Positions 5,380-12,127 of a stretch of 14,338 nucleotides of DNA are shown here, in pieces. Origin of the DNA: Chersky-822 sp035553055 (GTDB lineage: Bacteria; Actinomycetota; Actinomycetes; Streptosporangiales; Streptosporangiaceae). How positions within the stretch are numbered: the first letter of the stretch is position 1; every line of letters begins with the position of its first letter. The stretch is from contig DATNEK010000048.1 of assembly GCA_035553055.1 (NCBI GenBank), positions 1 through 14,338 on the forward strand, given 5' to 3'. The notes beneath the pieces were generated by a model. It did no database searches. It saw nothing but the letters and a program-made list of their open reading frames with translations, and had not been told where the DNA came from. The position numbers and the translations under genes are program-made.

Positions 5380-7124
5380 TGCCGCTCCCTTCGCTTGGCG
5401 GCCGCTGAACCGATGTCGGCAAGAAACCTGGACGGGCTACGCGCGCCCCGGCCGCCCGGCTCCCTGGCGGCCGCCCAGGACAGCAAGAGCCGGTCCCTGG
5501 CTCTGGTCAAACCCACATAGAACAGACGACGTTCTTCCTCGATCGCCTGGGTCGTCGCAGCGTAGCTGATCGGCAGCGCGCCATCTGTCAGGCAGGGCAA
5601 GAACACCGCAGCCCACTCCAGGCCCTTGGCCGCGTGCAGCGACGCCAGCGTGACGCCGCCAGCATCGGGCACGTGGCCGATCGCGCTCCGATGCTGGAGT
5701 TCGGCGGCCAGGTCGGCGAGCCTGGCGGCCTGGTGGGCGGCGAAGAACTCTTCAGCCAGGCGCGCGAGCGCGTCGAGCGACTCCCACCGCTCGGCGGCCC
5801 GGCCACGTCCGGCAGGCGGCTCGTTGGTCAGTCCGAGACCGATGAGCACGGGGCGTACCTGCTCGGCCGGGTCCTCATCCGGCGATGCCGACCTGGCTGC
5901 CGCGCGCAGCAAGCCGATAGCCTGCTTGACCTCAGCGCGCTCGTAGAACCGCTCGACACCGCGCAACTGGTACGCCACACCGGCCCCGGCCAGCGCCTCT
6001 TCGAATCTGGCCGTCATCGCGTTGGTCCTGACCAGCACCGCGATCTGGCCTGCCGCCAGGCCGGAATCGATAAGCCCGGCGACGCCATCGGCCACCCCAA
6101 CGGCCTCGGCGCGCTCGTCGGAGTACTCGGTCAGCGTCGGCGTGACGCCGGCCGGCCGCTGCGGCGCGAGCCGCTGCTCTGACCGCCAGAACACCCGGTT
6201 GGCGAGCGCGATCACCTGCGGTGTCGACCTGTAATTGCGCCTCAACCTGATCACGGTGGCGTCGGGGTACCTGACCGGGAATCTGGTGAGGTACGCGTGC
6301 GTGGCACCGGCGAACGAGTAGATGGTCTGTCGCGGGTCTCCGACCACGCAGACGTCGTCCCGCTGCCCAAGCCACTGATCGAGCAAAAGTTGCTGCAACG
6401 GGTTGACATCCTGGTACTCGTCAACGACGAAGTAACGGTACCGATCGGCGACCGCGGCCGCCGCGGCTTGGTGACCGGCGAGAATCGCCGCGGTCAGTTC
6501 GAGCACGGACTCAAAGTCCACCAGATGCCGCTGCGCTCGCAGCTCTTCGTAGCTGGCGTAAAGCTCGGCCAGCCGGGCGGCCGGCAGCGGCCCGGTGCGG
6601 TCGATCTTCTCGCACTCGAGCGCGTACTCTTCCGGCCGCACCTGGCTGACTTTGGCCCACTCGATCTCGGCTGCGGCATCACGAAGCTCACCAGGATCAG
6701 CGGACAGCCGCAGCCGCTTAGCTGCCTCGGCGAGCAGGCTGACCTTGGACTCGAGCACGGCCGGCGGCTGACCGCCGACGGCGGTCGGCCAGAAGTGGGT
6801 GAGCTGGCGCAACGCGGCTGAGTGAAACGTCCTGGCCTGTACCTGGTCGAGCCCGACACCAGGGACAGCTCGCTGGCCGAGCTGCCGCAGCCGACCGCGC
6901 AACTCCCCCGCCGCCCGCGTGGTGAAGGTCACAGCCAGCACCCGATCGGGCCGCACCACGCCGGTCGCGACCGCGTACGCGATCCGGTGGACGACCGCCC
7001 GTGTCTTGCCAGTGCCGGCGCCGGCCAGCACGCACACAGGTCCGCGAACGGCAAGCGCGACCTCACGCTGCTCAGGGTCAAGCGCGGAAAGCACGGCATC
7101 GGCGCCCAAAGCCAGCTCGGTCAA
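5376..7124 (-). CDS. uvrD2: UvrD2-type SF1A DNA helicase, short form without HRDC domain
   Basis: 582 residues. All superfamily 1A motifs are present: Q-motif (LDPEQREV, 16-23), Walker A AGAGTGKT (34-41), motif II DEYQD (235-239), motif III GDPRQTIYSFAGA (262-274), motif IV NYRS (297-300), motif V GVTLASLHAAKGLEW (490-504) and motif VI in EERRLFYVGLTRARDRL (530-546). It translocates 3'-5' on single-stranded DNA in repair. The neighbours whiB7, ABC1 kinase and mycoredoxin match mycobacterial uvrD2. That protein is about 700 residues with a C-terminal HRDC and tetracysteine region; here the protein ends about 33 residues after motif VI, so that part is missing. The TTG start at 7124 is supported by AGGAGGT seven bases upstream. 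It is divergent from the mycoredoxin gene across 135 bp. Confidence 0.92.
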   Translation of the reverse strand: MTELALGADAVLSALDPEQREVALAVRGPVCVLAGAGTGKTRAVVHRIAYAVATGVVRPDRVLAVTFTTRAAGELRGRLRQLGQRAVPGVGLDQVQARTFHSAALRQLTHFWPTAVGGQPPAVLESKVSLLAEAAKRLRLSADPGELRDAAAEIEWAKVSQVRPEEYALECEKIDRTGPLPAARLAELYASYEELRAQRHLVDFESVLELTAAILAGHQAAAAAVADRYRYFVVDEYQDVNPLQQLLLDQWLGQRDDVCVVGDPRQTIYSFAGATHAYLTRFPVRYPDATVIRLRRNYRSTPQVIALANRVFWRSEQRLAPQRPAGVTPTLTEYSDERAEAVGVADGVAGLIDSGLAAGQIAVLVRTNAMTARFEEALAGAGVAYQLRGVERFYERAEVKQAIGLLRAAARSASPDEDPAEQVRPVLIGLGLTNEPPAGRGRAAERWESLDALARLAEEFFAAHQAARLADLAAELQHRSAIGHVPDAGGVTLASLHAAKGLEWAAVFLPCLTDGALPISYAATTQAIEEERRLFYVGLTRARDRLLLSWAAAREPGGRGARSPSRFLADIGSAAAKRRERQ

Positions 7125-7259
7125 CGGCGTTACCTCCTCGGTTTAACCGCCATCCTGCCCTAGGCTGGCGACACTGAGACGACCTCGCAGGAAGCACCTC
7201 GCAGATGCGGACGTTAGTAATGTTCAGATGCGAGAATGGCGGCCAAGGAGGGCAACGGC

Positions 7260-7517
7260 ATGACCCAGCCACTGACGATGTACACCACACCCTGGTGCGG
7301 GTACTGCCGGCGGCTCAAGGACCAGCTTGCTCGCGAGGGCATCGAGATCACCGAGGTCGATATCGAGCGCGATCCCGCGGCGGCGGAGTATGTGATGACT
7401 GTGAACGGCGGCTATCAGACGGTCCCGACCGTGCTGTTCGGCGACGGCAGCACGCTCACCAACCCATCTGTGCGTGCGATCAAGCAGCGGATTGCGGAAC
7501 TGGCTGTCGCGCCATGA
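7260..7517 (+). CDS. mrx1: Mycoredoxin-type glutaredoxin (Mrx1-like)
   Basis: 85 residues, a single thioredoxin-fold domain. The active site is W12-C13-G14-Y15-C16 near the N-terminus, with the cis-proline TVP at 54-56 and the glycine pair following. Mycoredoxins reduce mycothiol mixed disulfides in actinobacteria. The Rv3198A (mrx1)/uvrD2 neighbourhood in mycobacteria is the same. The ATG at 7260 has GGAGG eight bases upstream and is preferred to an in-frame ATG at 7236, which would place the Shine-Dalgarno inside the gene. The stop overlaps the start of the next gene (ATGA). The upstream 135 bp carry a short direct repeat (ACCTCGCAG at 7182 and 7196) but no promoter I can name. Confidence 0.92.
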   Translation: MTQPLTMYTTPWCGYCRRLKDQLAREGIEITEVDIERDPAAAEYVMTVNGGYQTVPTVLFGDGSTLTNPSVRAIKQRIAELAVAP

Positions 7518-8020
7518 TCGAGGACGCAGGTCAGGGTGGCGCCGTCGTGCGGCGTACCAAGGACGGCTGGCGCGTCGGCAGCGCCGACCTGCCCGACCTC
7601 ACAAGCGCGATGGTGCTCGCCGACCTGCTAGCCGCCGAACTGCCCACTATGGAAATGACCAAGGTGGAAGCTCGGTCCAGTTCAGCCGGCGAAGCGGCCA
7701 GTCAGCCAAGGGAACCAGCGGCCGCCGAGACAAGCAAGCTCAGGGCCACGATCGGGCAGCTTGAGCACGCCCTGATGGCGCGGGTCAGGGTCGAACAGGC
7801 GATCGGCGTGCTGGCCGAACGTCACAGGATCCAGCCAAGGCAAGCGTTCGAGCAGCTCAGAGCCGCGGCACGGAGCCGCGGCAGGCGGGTCATCGACATC
7901 GCGAGCGACGTCGTCGCCAGTGCCACCAACCCGCTGCTGCAACTCCCAGACGAGCTGTCGAGGCCGCGCCCGGCCGGCCGTCACGCTCGCCAGGCTCGCG
8001 GCGTCCTTGGCAGCGAATAG
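7514..8020 (+). CDS. ANTAR-domain protein, putative RNA-binding antiterminator
   Basis: 168 residues. A short N-terminal region (1-45, containing GWRVGSADLPDL) is followed by a polar linker (50-74), then a helical start and an ANTAR domain at about 79-137 (LMARVRVEQAIGVLAERHRI, then AFEQLRAAARSRGRRVIDIA). ANTAR domains bind tandem stem-loops in mRNA and prevent termination. No receiver or GAF domain is attached, so the signal input is unclear. The C-terminus (150-168) is Arg-rich. The ATG overlaps the mycoredoxin stop by four bases (ATGA), so the two are translationally coupled and may share a redox-related regulatory context, an inference from position only. No obvious paired-hairpin ANTAR target was noted nearby. 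Confidence 0.85.
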   Translation: MIEDAGQGGAVVRRTKDGWRVGSADLPDLTSAMVLADLLAAELPTMEMTKVEARSSSAGEAASQPREPAAAETSKLRATIGQLEHALMARVRVEQAIGVLAERHRIQPRQAFEQLRAAARSRGRRVIDIASDVVASATNPLLQLPDELSRPRPAGRHARQARGVLGSE

Positions 8021-8062
8021 CCCTGGCCGCTTGACCAGCGCACGTCCCTGCCCTTACCAAAA

Positions 8063-8100
8063 GTAATGACTGATTGACATTACGTAGCCGAGGGTAGACA
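8063..8100 (+). promoter_or_regulatory. Candidate promoter for the cyanophycinase operon
   Basis: TTGACA (8074-8079) is a perfect -35 hexamer. The only -10-like sequence is TAGACA (8095-8100), with a short 15-bp spacer and poor consensus fit. GTAATG (8063-8068) and CATTAC (8078-8083) form an inverted repeat across the -35 element and could be an operator half-site pair. The region lies in the 124-bp gap before the cyanophycinase start. Confidence 0.35.
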
Positions 8101-8144
8101 ACGGCTCGTGGGCCGCACCGCGGTCTAGAGCGAGGTCCGAAGCG

Positions 8145-8972
8145 TTGGATATCGGGGGAAGCCCAGGTCGCCTTCTGATCATCGGCGGGGCCGAGGACAG
8201 GTGCTGCGGTGCAGGGGTTCTCGAGCGCTTCGCCTGGCTCTGCGGCGGCAGCGAAGCGCGGATCGTGATGATCACCACGGCGACCGGAATACCAGGTCAG
8301 GTGCTTGCGGAGTACGAGCGGGTGTTCAGCAAGCTCGGCGTCAGGCAAGTGGCTGAACTGCCGATCAGCGGGCGCGCCGACGCTGACAGTCCCGAAGCCA
8401 GGGACGCGCTGAACCAGGCGACCGGCGTCTTCTTCAGCGGCGGCGACCAGTCAAGGCTTCAGACACTCGTCGGCTCGCGCATCAATGACCAATTGCGCGA
8501 ACGGCTCGGGGCCGGCCTTATCGTGGCCGGCACCAGCGCAGGCGCGACCGCGCTCGGCCGCACGATGATACTCGGCGGCGGTGCACGTGACCACGGGGGC
8601 GCCGAAGTTTCCACGGCGACGGTGCGTACCGGTCCAGGGCTCGGGCTCATGCCCAAGATGCTCATCGACATGCACTTCGGCGAGCGCGGCCGGCTGCCGA
8701 GGCTACTGAGCGCCGTCACGCTCGATCCCGACCGGCTCGGCGTCGGCATCGACGAGAACACGGCGATCTGCGCGGGGCGCGACAGCTTCGAAGTACTCGG
8801 CAGCGGCGTGGTCAGTGTCCTCGACGCGGCGCACGCGACCGTGGTGCACGCGGCGACCGACGATGACCCGATCACCCTGTTCGATGTGCGCCTGCACCTG
8901 CTACCCGCGGGTTGCGTCTTCGACATCGTCGGCCGGTCGCCGGCCATCGGCCCGGCTCACGCCAGGTACTGA
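8145..8972 (+). CDS. cphB: Cyanophycinase (peptidase S51 family)
   Basis: 275 residues, the usual size. It is an exopeptidase that releases beta-Asp-Arg dipeptides from cyanophycin. The family fold signals appear in order: LLIIGGAED (10-18), VFFSGGDQ (95-102), the nucleophile elbow GTSAGA with Ser131 (129-134), DMHF (175-178, His177) and GIDENTAI (201-208, Glu204). Ser131, His177 and Glu204 match the Ser-His-Glu triad described for cyanobacterial CphB (Ser132, His174, Glu201). The TTG start at 8145 is the only start compatible with the N-terminus; GAGG lies about nine bases upstream. Cyanophycin synthetase starts 35 bp downstream, so synthesis and breakdown are probably co-transcribed. No isoaspartyl dipeptidase gene, needed for the next step, is in the window. 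Confidence 0.92.
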   Translation: MDIGGSPGRLLIIGGAEDRCCGAGVLERFAWLCGGSEARIVMITTATGIPGQVLAEYERVFSKLGVRQVAELPISGRADADSPEARDALNQATGVFFSGGDQSRLQTLVGSRINDQLRERLGAGLIVAGTSAGATALGRTMILGGGARDHGGAEVSTATVRTGPGLGLMPKMLIDMHFGERGRLPRLLSAVTLDPDRLGVGIDENTAICAGRDSFEVLGSGVVSVLDAAHATVVHAATDDDPITLFDVRLHLLPAGCVFDIVGRSPAIGPAHARY

Positions 8973-9007
8973 CCCAGCCGGGCATCAACTGCGCTAAGGA
9001 GCGACAA

Positions 9008-12000
9008 TTGCACCTGGAATACGTGCGTCACCTCAGCGGTCCCAACGTCTTCTGCCGGTCGCCGGTCAGCCTCGCCAGGCTCGAGCTCGGCGAGCTGACC
9101 TGCCGCGAGACGACGGAGTTCCCCGGCTTCGCTGAGCGCCTGGCAATGGCGCTGCCTGGCCTGCGCGAACACCATTGCGCGGCCGGCCAGCCAGGCGGAT
9201 TCATCGACGCCATGGCGCGCGGCACGTACTTCGGTCACGTGGTCGAGCACGTGACGCTCGAACTGTCCGCGCTGGCCGGCCGCGACGTGCATCTGGGACG
9301 GACGATGTGGGCCGGCGCTGACGGGCGCTACGACGTGATGACGGAGCGCCCGCAAGACGAGCCTGACGACTCAGCGGTACCGGAAGAGCTCTACCAGGTC
9401 GCGATCGGTGGAGTAGCCGACTTCATTTTGAAAAAAAGGCCGGACTTCACCGAGCACCTAGCGGCGATCACCAGGACGGTTGAACGAGAGCGCCTCGGCC
9501 CGAGCACCGCCGCCATCGCGGCGGCGGCTCGCCGCAGGGGCATTCCGGTAAGGCGTATCGGCGGGCTGTCCATGCTCCGGCTTGGTTACGGCTGTTATCG
9601 CCGCCTCCTGAGCGCGGCGACGACCGAGCAGACCTCGGCGCTCGGCGTTGACATCGCCAGCGACAAGGTCCTGGCCAAGCAGTTCATGGCCAGGGCAGGC
9701 GTTCCTGTGCCGGAAGGAGTCGTCGCCCAGAGCGCGGCTGAAGCGGTGGCCGCGCTCGACCGGCTCGGCGGGCCCGTTGTGATCAAGCCAAGGAACGGTA
9801 ATCACGGCAAGTGCGTGACGGTTGGAATCCGCACCGCGGCCCAAGCCGAGCAGGCATACCACCGCGCCGCCGCGGGCTCAGGGTCTTGTGCGGTGATCGT
9901 GGAGAGTTACGTCCCTGGCAACGACTACCGGGTGCTGGTCGTCGACGGCAGGGTCATCGCGGCTGCCCAGTTGATCCCGCCGAGCGTGACCGGTGACGGC
10001 AGCAGTTCGATCGGCGAGCTGATAAACGCGGTGAACGCCGATCCGCGCCGGGGTCACGGCCATTCGCGCGTGCTTACCAAGATCACGCTCGACGATGTGA
10101 CGGTTGCCCACCTGGCCGCGACGGGCCTTGACGCAACGTCGGTCCCAGCCGCCGGGCAGCAGGTCGGTTTGCGCAAGAACGGCAACCTGTCAACCGGCGG
10201 CACCAGCAAGGACGTCACCAGCGTGGTGCACGATGACGTGTCCGAGCTGTGCCGGCGCTCGGCGATGGCCGCGGGCCTTGATGTCTGCGGCATCGACATC
10301 AGGCTGCCCGACATCAGCGCACCGCTGCTTTCCGGCGACGGCCAGCCTGCCGCGGTGATCGAGGTCAACGCCTGCCCTGGGCTCCGCATGCACCTGGCGC
10401 CAGCGGAGGGCAGCGCGCGTGACGTTGCCGAACCGATCATCGACAGGCTCTACCCTCCGGGAGCCCAGTCGCGGATCCCGATCATCGCCGTGACCGGGAC
10501 CAACGGCAAGACGACCACGGTCAGGATGATCGCGCACGTGCTGAGCCACGCTGGCCTGCGGACCGGCATGTCCTGCACCGAAGGTGTCTGGGTGGCCGGA
10601 CGCTGCGTTCTCAAGGCCGACGCATCCGGCCCGCGTTCGGCCGAGATCGTACTCGACGACACAAGCGTCGAGGCGGCGGTGCTGGAGACGGCTAGGGGCG
10701 GCATTGTCAGGCGCGGTCTCGGTTACGACAAGGCCGATGTGGCGGTGATCACCAACATCAGCCATGATCACCTCGGTGATGACGGCATCGACGAGCTCGA
10801 TGAACTGGTCAATGTCAAGGCCCTTGTGGCCGAGGAACTGACGGCAGGCGGCAGCGTCGTGCTCAACGCGGCCGATCAGCGGGTGGCGGCAATGGCCGAC
10901 CGGGAGGCTGTACGCCGGAACACCCCGGTGATCAGGTTCTTCAGCGCCATTCCGGGGTGCGGCGTGATCGAGCGGCACAAGCGGGCTGGCGGCATCTGCT
11001 ATGAGGTGTGCGATGGCCAGCTCACCGAGACCGAGGGCGGCAGGCAGCGGGTGATCATGGACGTCGCTGAACTTCCTGGCGGCTTCGGCGGAAAGGCGAG
11101 GCATGTGATAGCCAACGCGCTCGCCGCCGCGGCGGCTTGCCGGGCGGTCGGCATTCCCGTGAAGGAGATCAGGGCCGCGCTGTCCGCCTTCGTGCCCGCG
11201 GCGACAAATCCCGGCCGGGGCAACGTCTACGCGGCGACGACGGGTCAAAACGGTTCCGCTCGGCCGAGCCCGGTGCTCGTCGACTACGCGCACAACGCCG
11301 CCGCGCTGGCCGCGACCGGCGAGTTGGTGAGGGCAGCCTGGGGCGGCCACCACGTCGCCGCGATCACGTTGCCTGGCGACCGGCGCGATGACCTAGTCGC
11401 CGAGTCGGCCGAGGCCATCGCGACCTGCTTCGCGACCGCGGTCGTCTACGAAGACGAAGATCTGCGCGGCCGGGCGCCTGGCGAGATGCGCGAGCTGATC
11501 GCGGCAGCTCTGCGGAGGGCCAGGTCAGACGTGGTCGTCAGGCACGCGCGGGACGCCAGCGAAGCGCTGCGCGAGGCGGTCACGCTGGCCGCCGGAGGTG
11601 CGGTCATGTTCATCTATGAAAAGCTGGGCGTGGCTACGGCCGCGCTTGACGCGCTCGGCGCGGTGCCGTGGCCAGAGGCAGAACGCTCGACTGACTCCTT
11701 CGGCGGCCCTGAGCGGATCAATGACCTCGCGCAATGTCCAATGACGGACGCGAACGACAGCGCGACCGAGCCAACACAGGCCCCCTGGCCAATCGCGGCG
11801 GCACTGCCAATCGCCGCCGGTCGGCAGCGTGGGCTTTACCAGAAAAGTCATGATTCTTGCCGAAGCTACGGAGAACATCACGGTCTCGTCCAGTTAGCCG
11901 AGCTCTCGGCTAAGCCGCATCGTGCTGGCGTGCCATCGCGAGCATGCCCTTTGCGTATCACCTCGCGCATTGCTGTACCAGCCCTTAGTTACTGCCCTAT

Positions 12001-12115
12001 TTCCGGCGTGGGATTAACCGGCTACAGTTGTCGCGCGGGAGGGTTCTACAGTCGTGACGAAGCTGCGGTATGCGGCTGCCGTCGAACGGCCGGGGGTCCA
12101 TCAGCTTCGTTCTGA
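9008..12115 (+). CDS. cphA: Cyanophycin synthetase with abnormal C-terminal extension
   Basis: 1035 residues as read. ATP-dependently polymerises Asp and Arg into multi-L-arginyl-poly-L-aspartate. Starts at TTG 9008 with AAGGAG six bases upstream; the product then begins like other CphA proteins (LEYVRHLSGPNV). An N-terminal domain (1-160) is followed by an ATP-grasp domain (about 215-470) with VVIKPRNGNHGK (257-268) and IEVNACPGLRMH (near 450). A Mur-ligase-like domain follows, with P-loop GTNGKTTT (497-504), ETARGGIVRRG, NISHDHLG and DYAHN (near 760). Both ATP sites look intact. The family normally ends near ALDALGA (879-885), giving about 880-900 residues. Here the frame stays open for 150 more residues. 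GC3 is high up to about 11820 and then collapses, Cys and Arg become frequent, and a terminator-like hairpin lies inside. The true functional end is probably between 11660 and 11890. Confidence 0.9.
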   Translation: MHLEYVRHLSGPNVFCRSPVSLARLELGELTCRETTEFPGFAERLAMALPGLREHHCAAGQPGGFIDAMARGTYFGHVVEHVTLELSALAGRDVHLGRTMWAGADGRYDVMTERPQDEPDDSAVPEELYQVAIGGVADFILKKRPDFTEHLAAITRTVERERLGPSTAAIAAAARRRGIPVRRIGGLSMLRLGYGCYRRLLSAATTEQTSALGVDIASDKVLAKQFMARAGVPVPEGVVAQSAAEAVAALDRLGGPVVIKPRNGNHGKCVTVGIRTAAQAEQAYHRAAAGSGSCAVIVESYVPGNDYRVLVVDGRVIAAAQLIPPSVTGDGSSSIGELINAVNADPRRGHGHSRVLTKITLDDVTVAHLAATGLDATSVPAAGQQVGLRKNGNLSTGGTSKDVTSVVHDDVSELCRRSAMAAGLDVCGIDIRLPDISAPLLSGDGQPAAVIEVNACPGLRMHLAPAEGSARDVAEPIIDRLYPPGAQSRIPIIAVTGTNGKTTTVRMIAHVLSHAGLRTGMSCTEGVWVAGRCVLKADASGPRSAEIVLDDTSVEAAVLETARGGIVRRGLGYDKADVAVITNISHDHLGDDGIDELDELVNVKALVAEELTAGGSVVLNAADQRVAAMADREAVRRNTPVIRFFSAIPGCGVIERHKRAGGICYEVCDGQLTETEGGRQRVIMDVAELPGGFGGKARHVIANALAAAAACRAVGIPVKEIRAALSAFVPAATNPGRGNVYAATTGQNGSARPSPVLVDYAHNAAALAATGELVRAAWGGHHVAAITLPGDRRDDLVAESAEAIATCFATAVVYEDEDLRGRAPGEMRELIAAALRRARSDVVVRHARDASEALREAVTLAAGGAVMFIYEKLGVATAALDALGAVPWPEAERSTDSFGGPERINDLAQCPMTDANDSATEPTQAPWPIAAALPIAAGRQRGLYQKSHDSCRSYGEHHGLVQLAELSAKPHRAGVPSRACPLRITSRIAVPALSYCPISGVGLTGYSCRAGGFYSRDEAAVCGCRRTAGGPSASF
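11894..11913 (+). terminator. Terminator-like hairpin inside the cphA 3' extension
   Basis: TTAGCCGA (11894-11901) and TCGGCTAA (11906-11913) form a perfect 8-bp stem with a 4-nt loop (GCTC). No T-tract follows. Its position about 230 bp after the normal family end of cphA, where codon bias has already been lost, suggests it was the original operon terminator. Confidence 0.5.
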
Positions 12116-12127
12116 GGGATAGATGCT

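Noticed and set aside
7236..7259. Upstream ATG for the mycoredoxin
   Set aside because: The strong GGAGG would then be inside the gene; the ATG at 7260 fits it and the family length.
8912..9007. Upstream start for cphA overlapping cphB
   Set aside because: The extra residues lie within cphB in another frame, while TTG 9008 has AAGGAG at ideal spacing and gives the family N-terminus.
12000..12052. Kinase promoter with TACAGT at 12023 or 12047
   Set aside because: Two TACAGT hexamers occur 24 bp apart, but no -35 element lies at an acceptable distance, so no promoter was annotated.
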